Made by a program: the position numbers and the translations under genes. 64,000 nt of DNA from CAVTJL01 sp963828215 (GTDB lineage Bacteria > Pseudomonadota > Alphaproteobacteria > Geminicoccales > Geminicoccaceae): the NCBI GenBank assembly GCA_963828215.1, contig CAWHFO010000060.1:434001-498000 (forward strand), written 5' to 3'. The notes beneath the pieces are model-generated. The model ran no database searches. It worked only from the letters and a program-made list of their open reading frames with translations, and was not told where the DNA came from. Positions 29,495-37,294 of this stretch are shown here, in pieces. Position 1 is the stretch's first letter, and each line of letters starts with the position of its first letter.

Positions 29495-30718
29495 CTAGGC
29501 TGCCAAGTCCTCCTCCGTGATGTACGCCGCGTCGAGCGCTCGGCCAATGTCCGCCTGAATGTCGGCGAGCGTCTCGAGGCCGACCGAGAGCCGGACGAGG
29601 CCGTCCGTGATGCCGAAGCGGGAGCGCTCCTCGGCCGAGTAGGTCGAGTGGGTCATGCTGGCCGGGTGCTGGACCAGGGTCTCGGCGTCGCCCAGGCTGA
29701 CGGCGCGGGCGACGAGCGTGAGCGCGTCCATGAAGGCGCGGCCGGCCGCCACGCCGCCCTCGAGCTCGAAGGCGATCATGCCGCCGAAGCCCGCCATCTG
29801 CCGGCACGCCAGCTCGTGCTGCGGGAAGGAAGCGAGGCCGGGATAGAGGACGGAGACCACGGCGGGGTGCTGCTCGAGCTGGCTGGCCACCGCCATGGCG
29901 CTCTCCGAATGCCGGGCCATCCGCAGCTCCAGGGTCTTCAGGCCGCGCATCACGAGGAAGGCGTCGAGCGGCGACAGCACCGCGCCCGTCATGTCCTTGA
30001 GCCCGATCGAGCGGATGCGGGCGATGAGGCCGGCCGAGCCGATCACGGCACCCGCCATCAGGTCGCCGTGGCCGCCCAGATATTTGGTGGCCGAGTGGAC
30101 GACGAGGTCGGCACCGAGCAGAAGCGGCCGCTGGAGGACGGGTGTGGCGTAGGTGTTGTCGACCATGACGAGAGCGCCGGCCGCGTGGGCGATGCGGCTC
30201 ACCGCCTCGATGTCGACGAGGCGCATGTTGGGGTTGGCCGGCGTCTCGAAATAGATCAGGCGGGTCTTGGGGCCGATGGCGGCGGCGACGTTTTCCGGCC
30301 TTGTCATGTCGACGTGGCGCACGACGACGCCGAACCGCGCCAGGCCGTGATGGAAGAAGGCGAAGGTGCAGCCATAGAGCGTATGGTCGACGAGGATCTC
30401 GTCGCCGGGCTCGACCAGGCTCCACATGGCCGCGCTGATGGCGCCCATGCCGGAGGCGGTGGCGAGGGCCGCCTCGCCGCCCTCGAGGCTGGCGAGCCGG
30501 CCCTCGAGCAGCGCCAGCGTCGGGTTGCCGAGCCGCGTATAGACATAGCCCTCCTCGGTGCCGCCGAAGCGGCGGCCGCCGCTGGCTGCGTCGGGAAAGG
30601 CGAAGGTGGAGGTGAGGTAGACCGGCGGGGTCAGGGCGCCCTGGTGGGCGAGGGGGTCATAGCCCTCGTGGATGGCGCGCGTGGCGAAGCCGAGCTGCGG
30701 GTCGGACGACATGGACAT
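29495..30718 (-). CDS. mdeA: methionine gamma-lyase
   Basis: A 407-residue Cys/Met-metabolism PLP enzyme. It has FATRAIHEGYDP, EEGYVYTRLGNPTLALLEGR, SGMGAISAAMWSL, the HTLYGCTFAFFHHG segment with the Cys that marks methionine gamma-lyase (Cys116 in P. putida), MVDNTYATPVLQRPL, and VVHSATKYLGGHGDL with the PLP Lys. It converts L-methionine to methanethiol, ammonia and 2-oxobutyrate. The Cys and the adjacent E1-like gene favour this over cystathionine gamma-lyase or synthase. It is divergent from the Lrp-family gene at 30841. Confidence 0.9.
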   Translation of the reverse strand: MSMSSDPQLGFATRAIHEGYDPLAHQGALTPPVYLTSTFAFPDAASGGRRFGGTEEGYVYTRLGNPTLALLEGRLASLEGGEAALATASGMGAISAAMWSLVEPGDEILVDHTLYGCTFAFFHHGLARFGVVVRHVDMTRPENVAAAIGPKTRLIYFETPANPNMRLVDIEAVSRIAHAAGALVMVDNTYATPVLQRPLLLGADLVVHSATKYLGGHGDLMAGAVIGSAGLIARIRSIGLKDMTGAVLSPLDAFLVMRGLKTLELRMARHSESAMAVASQLEQHPAVVSVLYPGLASFPQHELACRQMAGFGGMIAFELEGGVAAGRAFMDALTLVARAVSLGDAETLVQHPASMTHSTYSAEERSRFGITDGLVRLSVGLETLADIQADIGRALDAAYITEEDLAA

Positions 30719-30776
30719 GCTCCCTTCTCGATGGGCCGCATGATCGCCCGGGAAGGCAGGGCATGTCCTTGCGAAG

Positions 30777-30803
30777 TGCGTTGGCGTTCGGGCACCCGAC
30801 GCA
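30777..30803. promoter_or_regulatory. inverted repeat in the mdeA-mdeR intergenic region
   Basis: TGCGTTGG (30777-30784) and CCGACGCA (30796-30803) form a near-perfect inverted repeat (seven of eight) with an 11-base spacer, midway in the 122-bp divergent promoter region. It is a candidate binding site for the Lrp-type regulator. Confidence 0.3.
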
Positions 30804-30840
30804 ATATCGTGCCTCGACGGGCGCGTTGGAGGGCGGAATC

Positions 30841-31326
30841 GTGCTGGATCTCGATCGGATCGACCGGAAGATCCTGGCGGCGCTCCAGGACGACGGACGG
30901 CTGACCAATGTCGAGCTCGCCGACCGCGTCGGCCTCTCGCCCTCGCCCTGCCTGAGACGGGTGCGCCGACTCGAGGAGTCGGGCGTCATCCAGGGCTACC
31001 GGGCGACCCTCGACCGGCAGCGCCTCGGCCTCGGGCTCACCGCCTTCGTCAGCATCCGGATCGACCTGCATCAGGAGGAGCGCGAGCGCGCGGTCGAGAC
31101 GGCGATCCGGGCGATCCCGGAGGTCGTCTCCTGCCACCTCGTCTCGGGCGAGAGCGATCTGCTGCTGGAGGTGGTGCTGCCGGACCTCGCCGCCTATGAG
31201 CGCCTGCTGCTCGGGCGGCTTCTGAAGATTCCGGGTGTCAAGGACGTGCGCACCAGCTTTGCGGTGCGGCGCGTCAAGCCGACCTCGCCGCTGCCGCTCG
31301 GCCATCTCGACATCGGGGAAGGATAG
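30841..31326 (+). CDS. mdeR: Lrp/AsnC family regulator (MdeR-like)
   Basis: A 161-residue feast/famine regulator. Residues 1-60 carry the winged HTH (LDLDRIDRKILAALQDDGRL; VELADRVGLSPSPCLRRVRR), residues 65-150 the RAM effector domain (TAFVSIRIDLHQEE; VVSCHLVSGESDLLLEVVLP; IPGVKDVRTSFAVRRVK). I use the GTG at 30841, which has GGAGGG eight bases upstream and is where Lrp similarity begins; the frame's ATG at 30763 adds unrelated residues overlapping the promoter. Its divergent position suggests it activates mdeAB in response to methionine, as MdeR does. Confidence 0.88.
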   Translation: MLDLDRIDRKILAALQDDGRLTNVELADRVGLSPSPCLRRVRRLEESGVIQGYRATLDRQRLGLGLTAFVSIRIDLHQEERERAVETAIRAIPEVVSCHLVSGESDLLLEVVLPDLAAYERLLLGRLLKIPGVKDVRTSFAVRRVKPTSPLPLGHLDIGEG

Positions 31327-31350
31327 GCCCTGGGCAGGAACGGGAGCCCG

Positions 31351-31521
31351 TCACTGCGCCTCCTTGGCGCCCTCCACCTTGCCGTCCTCGGGACGCCGCG
31401 CCTTGGGGTCGGACCGATAGGGGGCCTTCCATTTCACGCGCGACGATGCGTTACGGCTGTTGGCCTTGTCGCCGAACTTCTTGAGGCAGCGAAGGACGTT
31501 GTCTTGCACGGATAGAGCCAT
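31351..31521 (-). CDS. small basic hypothetical protein, 56 aa
   Basis: A short reading frame from ATG (31519-31521) to TGA (31351-31353) with AGAGGTG six bases upstream. It reads MALSVQDNVLRCLKKFGDKA, continues with many Arg/Lys residues (SSRVKWKAPYRSDPKARRPE) and ends KEAQ. GC at third positions is high, as for neighbouring genes. It has no membrane segment and may bind nucleic acid or be a small conserved alphaproteobacterial protein; I do not recognise the family. Confidence 0.55.
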   Translation of the reverse strand: MALSVQDNVLRCLKKFGDKANSRNASSRVKWKAPYRSDPKARRPEDGKVEGAKEAQ

Positions 31522-32151
31522 CACGCACCTCTCGACTGAGCTTCATCGTCTGCCGAGGCGATCATCCGCCTCGTGTCTGCAACGGTCCCCCGCGACGCTG
31601 ACCGACCACGAGGGCGCGGATCGTCTCAGCCCTCGATCGGCCCCTCCGTCCGCAACTTCGCGACATGGTCAATAGTCCTTTATATTTTGAAACACGGTGG
31701 CCTAAATTCAAGAGCTTGCTCAAAAAAAATCCACATTGACAAAGAATGGGCAAAGTTCTCAATATAGAAAGTTGAGGTAGCCGGGTCGGGCAAGAATTTG
31801 GCACCGCCCGGCCATCGGTCGATTTTTCCAAGCGCATCCTACAAGTTGGCGACGACAAGGGCAAGCGGTGGCGTGGGACGCGCCGGAGTCCGGTACTCGC
31901 CGACGAGGATCGCGAGGTCTCGCCTCTCGACCAAGGCAGGTCGAGAGCGACTGGACGCCATCTGAGGAACGCCGTGGCGCAGAATGCTTTGCGGCGGCCG
32001 ATCGGCCGGTCGCGATGCCCAGCGGCGACGCCGTTTCTTTATCGACGGGCGACCCGAGACCTCGATCAACGAGCGGGCTTTGGGAGTGAGGCGCGTCGGA
32101 GTCGAAGAGACTGCCTCGAAACGGTCGGGGCGGCAGCCACGGAGACGAGAG
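31522..32151. other. AT-rich intergenic segment without a supportable gene
   Basis: Within 31650-31830 base composition falls sharply below the rest of the window, with runs of A and T. Open frames here lack coding bias and ribosome sites. It contains one strong promoter-like signal (next entry). It could be the edge of foreign DNA or carry a small RNA. Confidence 0.5.
31736..31765 (+). promoter_or_regulatory. consensus-like sigma-70 promoter
   Basis: TTGACA at 31736-31741 is followed after 18 bases by CAATAT (or 17 bases by TCAATA). It points right, about 390 bp upstream of the next plus-strand gene (32152). No gene starts close to it, so either a long leader or an RNA gene is possible. Confidence 0.45.
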
Positions 32152-32592
32152 ATGAGTACCAAGCAATCCATCGGGCAGCGCTGGGAGAGCTATCGGCCGA
32201 CGAAGACCCTTCTGTTCTGGTCGTGCGCCGGATGCGCAGTTGCGACGATCGTCGTCGGCTTCGCCTGGGGCGGCTGGGTGACGGGCGGCACGGCCCGCAC
32301 GATGGCCCAGGATGCGGAATCCGGCGGGCGTTCGGAGCTGGCGGCGGCCGTCTGCGTCGATCGCTTCAAGGCATCGAGCGATGCTCCCGCCCAGCTGGTC
32401 GCGCTCAAGAAGCTCGACAGCTGGAGCCGTAGCGGCTTCATCGAAAAGGGCGGCTGGGCGACGATGCCCGGCAAGGTCGACGCCGGCGACGGGGCTGCGA
32501 GGCTCTGTGCCGACAAGCTGGCTCTCCTCGAGATCCCAGTCGCGGCGACGGCAGAGGCTCAGCCGACCCCTGCGACGGCGGTGGCTCAGTAA
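32152..32592 (+). CDS. conserved hypothetical protein with one N-terminal membrane helix
   Basis: A 146-residue protein starting STKQSIGQRWESYRPTKTLL, then a membrane helix (FWSCAGCAVATIVVGFAWGG) and a soluble part with ELAAAVCVDRFKASSDAPAQ and SWSRSGFIEKGGWATMPG, ending in an Ala/Pro-rich tail. The pattern of one helix followed by a Cys-containing globular segment is one I associate with small uncharacterised alphaproteobacterial inner-membrane proteins. Start ATG at 32152 with GAGA upstream. No function can be given. Confidence 0.75.
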   Translation: MSTKQSIGQRWESYRPTKTLLFWSCAGCAVATIVVGFAWGGWVTGGTARTMAQDAESGGRSELAAAVCVDRFKASSDAPAQLVALKKLDSWSRSGFIEKGGWATMPGKVDAGDGAARLCADKLALLEIPVAATAEAQPTPATAVAQ

Positions 32593-32695
32593 GACCTTTT
32601 TGGCGGCTTCCTCGACACCGTCATCGCCAGAACGCGATGGCGGCTCGAGGGCCTCTGCCGAAGAAAAAGCCCCGGCTCGACCTGCTGCGGAAAGC

Positions 32696-33010
32696 ATGGC
32701 CGAAGCATTCGAGATCGCCCCGAGCACACTCGGCAGGACGCCCCGCTTGCGCGAGAAGCACCATCTCTCCTTCGCTGTCAGGATGAGGTTCCGCGCTGCC
32801 ATGAAGCTCGGCGCGCTGGCCGGCGCCGCTCTTGCCCTGTTCGTGATCTCCAGCGCCGCGAGACACACGGATTTCGGCGATGTCACGGCCGTGCAGAGCC
32901 TCGTCGGCTGTTCCTTCGTCATCGCCGCGGCGCTGGTCCTGCTGCCTCCGGCCCTGGTCAGCGGGCTCTGGTCGCTCGTCTACAGGCGCTATCGGGAGCG
33001 TTGGGAGTGA
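32696..33010 (+). CDS. small membrane protein, hypothetical, 104 aa
   Basis: A frame starting AEAFEIAPSTLGRTPRL with two hydrophobic segments (GALAGAALALFVISSAA and LVGCSFVIAAALVLLPPALV) and a basic C-terminus (LVYRRYRERWE), consistent with a two-helix inner-membrane protein with both ends inside. The start is uncertain: ATG 32696, or the internal ATG of MRFRAAMKLG. No family was recognised. Confidence 0.45.
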   Translation: MAEAFEIAPSTLGRTPRLREKHHLSFAVRMRFRAAMKLGALAGAALALFVISSAARHTDFGDVTAVQSLVGCSFVIAAALVLLPPALVSGLWSLVYRRYRERWE

Positions 33011-33162
33011 CCGGCGGGCGACGGGAAGACCACGACGTCCCGGATCGGGCCCGGGCGGGCAACCGCCGAGGCGACGAACGCTAAGGCGCGCAGTCCGGAC
33101 CGGGTCGGGTAGGGGGCGGGCGCCTCCCCTCGTCCACCAGCGTGCGGCGCCGGGAGGTCCGA

Positions 33163-33302
33163 GATCGGCTTGAACATCCGGCGGTAGGCGCCGGGCGTCA
33201 AACCGGTGCAGCGTTTGAACAGCCGGCGGAAGAAGGCCGGATTGTCGTAGCAGACGTCCGTCGCGGTCTTGAACCGTCGCTTCAGGCTGCGCTCGGGGAT
33301 GC
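33163..33302 (-). pseudogene. remnant of an AraC-type (GlxA-like) regulator with internal deletion
   Basis: The minus strand encodes IPERSLKRRFKTATD joined directly to VCYDNPAFFRRLFKRCTGL and TPGAYRRMF. These are the first and last pieces of the AraC double HTH domain. The 30 or so residues normally between them (rest of the first HTH, linker, start of the second) are missing. Nothing recognisable of an effector domain remains upstream. Confidence 0.6.
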
Positions 33303-33372
33303 TCGCACGCCCTGACGACGGCCGCGACGGCATGCGGCTCCCATCAATGGCCGGGACGGCAGCGCTGCGGCC

Positions 33373-33610
33373 GGGACGATCGCGGCGATCAGGGCGGACA
33401 AGCGTCTCGCCGAGCTCCGGTTCCGGGTCCGCAACAGGTGGATCAGTGACGGCGAGAACCGCTCGACCATCCGCGACTTCTACGTCGCCGGTCAGAAGGA
33501 CACATCGCGGACTTCTGCATTCGAGTTCACCAATGGCGAGCCGCCGGTCCTGCTCGGCGACAACGAAGGAGCCAACCCGGTCGAATTCCTGCTGCATGCG
33601 CTGGCGGGCT
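33373..33610 (+). pseudogene. remnant of an OsmC family gene, 3' part lost
   Basis: One frame reads RVRNRWISDGENRSTIRDFY, then VAGQKDTSRTSAFEFTNGEP, PVLLGDNEGANPVEFLLHAL and AGC, a close match to the N-terminal third of OsmC-type peroxidases. After the first conserved Cys the similarity stops and the frame continues as unrelated sequence. No start codon or ribosome site precedes it. It lies next to the AraC remnant and diverges from it. Confidence 0.6.
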
Positions 33611-33806
33611 GCGCTGGCGGACCTCGTCCGCGGCAAGCTCGAGGGCAAGCCCCTCCCGGTGAAGACCGGCGCCCAGCGCCGCGCCGGCTACTGTCGCTAT
33701 CGAGACCAATACTTCGGAGATGATCTCCTCGAGATCGGCGACCTTGGACGGAACAGCGTCGCCGGGCAGAGACGGCTGCTCGGAACCGGGGCGCCGCCCG
33801 GGACGG

Positions 33807-34118
33807 TCAGCCCTTGGTGCTTTTCCGACGACCGCGGGCCTTTATCGGCTCGGGTGCCGGAGCCGCTGCAACGACCTTCCTCGGTCGGCCGCGCTTGCGA
33901 GGCGGGGGGCTCTCCACCGGCGCCGCTGCAGGCTCGGCCATGTCCTCGGCTACCTCGGGCTCGGACGTGGACCGCAATGCCTTGTCCGCCGGACGCAGGA
34001 TCAGCGCTCCGCCTTTCACCTCGACATCGACATCCGATCCCGGCTTCAGGCCGAGTATCCGACGCACGCTCGCGGGCAAGGCCAGCCAGCCGTCCTCGCC
34101 GACACGGATTTTCGCCAT
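33807..34118 (-). CDS. AbrB/SpoVT-like DNA-binding protein with AT-hook tail
   Basis: A 103-residue protein. Residues 1-45 form a swapped-hairpin AbrB-type domain (KIRVGEDGWLALPASVRRIL; GLKPGSDVDVEVKGGALILR). The C-terminal half is low-complexity Pro/Ala/Glu sequence ending with an AT-hook core (RKRGRPRK) and a basic tail (KARGRRKSTKG). The combination suggests a nucleoid-type or local regulator binding AT-rich DNA. ATG with AGGGA eight bases upstream. No toxin gene is adjacent, so an antitoxin role is not indicated. It is the only clearly intact regulator in this decayed stretch. Confidence 0.8.
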   Translation of the reverse strand: MAKIRVGEDGWLALPASVRRILGLKPGSDVDVEVKGGALILRPADKALRSTSEPEVAEDMAEPAAAPVESPPPRKRGRPRKVVAAAPAPEPIKARGRRKSTKG

Positions 34119-34324
34119 AGGACATCCCTGCTCTGTCGCGGCGCCTGCGAAGATCCGAAAATGGCATCGCTGTCACGCCGCAGTAGAAAAGCACATACCG
34201 TTACTGGCCGGCCGCGCCAAGGACAAATACGGGGCTGGGCCACAGGTGGAGTGCGCGAGCGCTGCACGCTGAGGGGCGGAATTCGAGTGCCACGCGTCAC
34301 TGTCGTTCCGAAAAATAGGCGCAC

Positions 34325-34599
34325 ATGGCATTTCCAGGCCATCGCCAGCACCAGACCGCAAGCTGCGGTCGGCAGCGCGCCGGGCTCGGTGTCGTCCATC
34401 CAACGGATCACGAAGGGCGCGAGCGAGATCCAGAACAACGAGAATAGATCGGCCCGCAGCGCTCTGCCGTCCACGCGCTCGGTGGCCTGCAGCATAGGAT
34501 GATGATTGTTCCAGAAAATGCCCACATTGGCGAAGCTCAATAGATCGACCAGGAGCGTGGGCAGGCCGGCCATCAGCGCCGCGAGGAGCGGGCCCTGAC
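34325..34599 (-). pseudogene. remnant of a TMEM175/DUF1211 potassium-channel gene
   Basis: The minus strand encodes LLSFANVGIFWNNHHPMLQA, TERVDGRALRADLFSLFW, ISLAPFVIRWMDDTEPGALP and TAACGLVLAMAWKCH, a clear match to the second half of the first TMEM175 repeat region (WNNHH, ATERVN, NLHLLFW, PF...W). The N-terminal FSDG motif appears only as broken pieces in other frames towards 34745, and the C-terminal helices are absent. Confidence 0.6.
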
Positions 34600-34838
34600 A
34601 TCGCCTGCAGCTCGGCAGGCTCGTTCCGCCTGTGCATCCCGTCCCGCCGCGCGGGCGAGGTCGACCGGCGGTGAGCTCGACCGAGATCGCATGGCGCCGC
34701 CGACCCCGATCCGGATGGCCGCCGCCGATGGTCCGGAGAAGGTATCCGCAGAAAAAGCTGCCGGACCGTTCCCGATCCAACCTCTCAAAGGTCGAAAAAT
34801 CGCCTTCTATTCGGCCGGGCAACGGAGGGCCAGGTGTC

Positions 34839-35300
34839 ATGAGGCCGAGCGCGTCGCTCGTCGTCGGGCTGGGCTTGGCGCTGCTGGCGGGCTGCGGCCC
34901 GACAGCGGAGGAGCAGGCGGAAATGGCGGCGGCGCAGCGAGCCAGCGATCAGGGCAAATGCGCGGGCTTCGGCTTCACGCCCGGCACCGACGCCTTCGCC
35001 CGCTGCATGATGCAGATCCCGACCCAGCGCGAAGCCCAGGCGGCCGCCGACTGTCGGGCGGCCGCGGCGCAGGCCGCTGCGGACCAACGGGCGAAGGACG
35101 CCGCAAAGGCTGCTGCCGATGCCGCCGACCAGGACGCCTGGGACAGGAAAACAGGCCAGGGCAAATATTCGTCCTCCTACTCGAGATCGACCACCTCATC
35201 CCCTTCGGAATCCTCGTCAGCGCCTCTGCCGAGCGCCGCGGCGATTCCCGGCATGGTATGCAGCGGCACCGGCGACGAGGCGACCTGCGACGCGCGCTAG
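34839..35300 (+). CDS. putative lipoprotein, Ala-rich
   Basis: A 153-residue protein with a lipoprotein signal peptide (RPSASLVVGLGLALLAGCGP; lipobox LAGC). The mature part has a Cys-containing segment (GKCAGFGFTPGTDAFARCMM), an Ala/Lys/Asp-rich probably helical stretch (DQRAKDAAKAAADAADQDAW), a Ser-rich region and a terminal MVCSGTGDEATCDAR. GGAGG is ten bases before the ATG. A related tail (TCSGT and a final Cys) occurs in the next lipoprotein, so the two may share an origin. Envelope location is predicted; function unknown. Confidence 0.75.
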   Translation: MRPSASLVVGLGLALLAGCGPTAEEQAEMAAAQRASDQGKCAGFGFTPGTDAFARCMMQIPTQREAQAAADCRAAAAQAAADQRAKDAAKAAADAADQDAWDRKTGQGKYSSSYSRSTTSSPSESSSAPLPSAAAIPGMVCSGTGDEATCDAR

Positions 35301-35445
35301 CCGGTCGGCGGCTGAGGCGATATGTCGAGGGCGTAGGTTGGGCTCCCCGCAAGTCGACGGGATGTAACAATTCGACGTTCTTCTTCGCGGATGATTCCCG
35401 GTGGTGGAAACAATGTCAGTCCACGTCAGACAAATGAGGACAGCC

Positions 35446-35806
35446 ATGAGGACGGCGCTGCTGTTGCCCCCTCTTCTCGTCATGTTCTGCGGATGCACGC
35501 TGACCCCCGAGCAGGAGGAATGGAACCGTGAGCATCACGTCTGGGACATCCCGCTGACGCCGCAAGCGGCGCCGGGCTCGACCTCGCCGTTCAACGACAA
35601 GACCTATGCCGATCCGAACTCCGCAGAGCGACACCGACGCTCAACAGCGCGCGGCGTACCAGCAGCACCAGAGGGATCAGGTAGAGCAGAGCAGGTCCGG
35701 CTCCTCTGAGCCTGATCTCAGCAAGATGACCTGTAGTGGAACCAGTAGCGCCGCCACGGGCGCCAACAGCGGGTCGCTGACGTCCAGCACGAGCTGCCAC
35801 AACTGA
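35446..35806 (+). CDS. putative small lipoprotein, one frame break
   Basis: Signal peptide RTALLLPPLLVMFCGCTLTP with lipobox CGC, then EQEEWNREHHVWDIPLTPQA in the first frame. From about 35620 the coding-like sequence continues in another frame as DTDAQQRAAYQQHQRDQVEQ and ends with KMTCSGTSSAATGANSG and a terminal TSCHN. The composite protein is about 119 residues. The C-terminal CSGT plus final Cys resembles the preceding lipoprotein. Two in-frame ATG codons (35434, 35446) are possible starts. Confidence 0.6.
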
Positions 35807-35974
35807 AGAAAAAGGGCGCTCGTGGCATGGACGGTCGTCCGCGCGGCTGGTCGGGGCTACAAGGCCCGATGCCTTCGGACTCAGCCGGCCGGGCCATCGG
35901 CCGATGCAGCCGCAGGTCCCAGCGTCTCCCGGTCGCGCAGAACCCCGACTCTGGCCCCGGCGGCGGGCGATCGG

Positions 35975-37279
35975 CTACGCGGTCATGCGCTCCATGGCCC
36001 GGCGGGCGGCGAGCGCCGCGCTCGTCTCGTCGAGGCGCACGTCCGCATAGCCCAGCACCTCGCCGGCGGCGATGTCGCGCAGCAGCGGCACGCCGTGCGC
36101 GAGGCCGATCGGGAGGGCGCCCAGCGCCTGGCTCCGCACGGCCGGCATCAGCCTGCCCCAGACGGTGTAGCCCCCCTCCCCGTCCAGCATCTCGCCGGCC
36201 CGCAGCGGGCGCTTGGCCACCGCGGCGACGTCGCCTCGCCAGGCCTGCGAGGCGCCCGTGGCCTCGCCCCTCAGCGCCGCGTTGAGCACCGAGATCGAGA
36301 GCTCGAGGCCGATCAGGTGAAAAGGCTTGTACATCGAGGCGAAGCGGCCCGTCGCATCGGTCTTGAGCCCATATTGCCTGAAGCAGGCGGCGGCATAGTC
36401 GCTCGGCGCCTCGAGCACGACATAGACGCCCCAGCGGAGGTCCTTGAAGACCGGCCGGCCGTCGCGCTCGATCGAGGAGACAACCTCGACCTGGCCCCGA
36501 TGCTCGAGCGTGCCGCCGACGCTGCGCGGACGGAGGATCTGCGCCAGATCGTCGACGCCGCAGGGCGGGAAGGCGAGGCCGTCCTCGGGCACCTCCAGGG
36601 CGCAGGCGTTGGCGATGGCCGCCATCTCGATCGCCGACTTGGTGCCGTCGAGAAAGGAGTTGAACATCTGCGGGTTCATGCCCGCCCGTTTCGCCTCCTC
36701 GGACGTCAGGCCGTAGTGCGTCCAGACATCGTCCGGCGTCACGCTGTGAAAGAGCGGCAGGTATTTGGTGCCCTTGCCGGCGGCCGCGACCGTGAATCCC
36801 GTGGCTCGCGCCCAGTCGACCATCTCGGCCACCAGCGCCGGCTGGTCGCCATAGGCCATCGAGTAGACGACACCCTTCTCCCGCGCCTTGGCAGCGAGCA
36901 GGGGGCCGGCCAGCACGTCGGCCTCGACATTGACCATGACCATGTGCTTGCCGGCCGCGATGCCCGCCTCGGCATGGGCGATGCCGGCGGCCGGGTTGCC
37001 CGTGGCCTCGATCACCACCTCGACCCGCTCGTCGGCGCAGGCCTCCCTGCCGCTCGGGACGAAGCGGGTGGCCGCGACCCGCGCCGCGTCCCAGCCGACG
37101 GAGCGGCACTGGGAGCGTGCGCGATCGGGATCGAGATCGGCGATCACCCTGACCTCGAGGCCGGGGATCGTCGGCACCTGGGCCAGGAACATCGAGCCGA
37201 ATTTCCCGGCCCCGATCAGCCCCACGCCGACCGGCCGATCCATCGCCGCCCGAGCGGCCAGCTTCGCCATCAGGCTCAT
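35975..37279 (-). CDS. NAD(P)-dependent oxidoreductase with SAF domain
   Basis: A 434-residue protein. Residues about 15-150 are a Rossmann domain like homoserine dehydrogenase (PVGVGLIGAGKFGSMFLAQV; VEVVIEATGNPAAGIAHAEA; KHMVMVNVEADVLAGPLLAA). The middle contains YGDQPALVAEMVDWARATGF and GTKYLPLFHSVTPDDVW. The last 80 residues form an SAF domain (AKRPLRAGEMLDGEGGYTVW; GVPLLRDIAAGEVLGYADVR). Proteins of this plan occur in sugar-acid and polyol catabolism, but the substrate is not evident. GGGAG is eight bases before the ATG. It is 15 bp downstream of the VapC-like toxin gene on the same strand. Confidence 0.82.
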   Translation of the reverse strand: MSLMAKLAARAAMDRPVGVGLIGAGKFGSMFLAQVPTIPGLEVRVIADLDPDRARSQCRSVGWDAARVAATRFVPSGREACADERVEVVIEATGNPAAGIAHAEAGIAAGKHMVMVNVEADVLAGPLLAAKAREKGVVYSMAYGDQPALVAEMVDWARATGFTVAAAGKGTKYLPLFHSVTPDDVWTHYGLTSEEAKRAGMNPQMFNSFLDGTKSAIEMAAIANACALEVPEDGLAFPPCGVDDLAQILRPRSVGGTLEHRGQVEVVSSIERDGRPVFKDLRWGVYVVLEAPSDYAAACFRQYGLKTDATGRFASMYKPFHLIGLELSISVLNAALRGEATGASQAWRGDVAAVAKRPLRAGEMLDGEGGYTVWGRLMPAVRSQALGALPIGLAHGVPLLRDIAAGEVLGYADVRLDETSAALAARRAMERMTA

Positions 37280-37294
37280 GGAATCAGCTCCCTG

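Noticed and set aside
27209..30904. A 1231-codon open frame on the plus strand across mdeB and mdeA
   Set aside because: It is antisense to two well-matched genes, is rich in Gly/Arg/Asp/Glu shadow composition, shows no family motif, and arises from high GC at third positions.
31759..32922. A 387-codon minus-strand frame
   Set aside because: It has no domain, no ribosome site and poor codon bias, and covers the better supported plus-strand gene at 32152.
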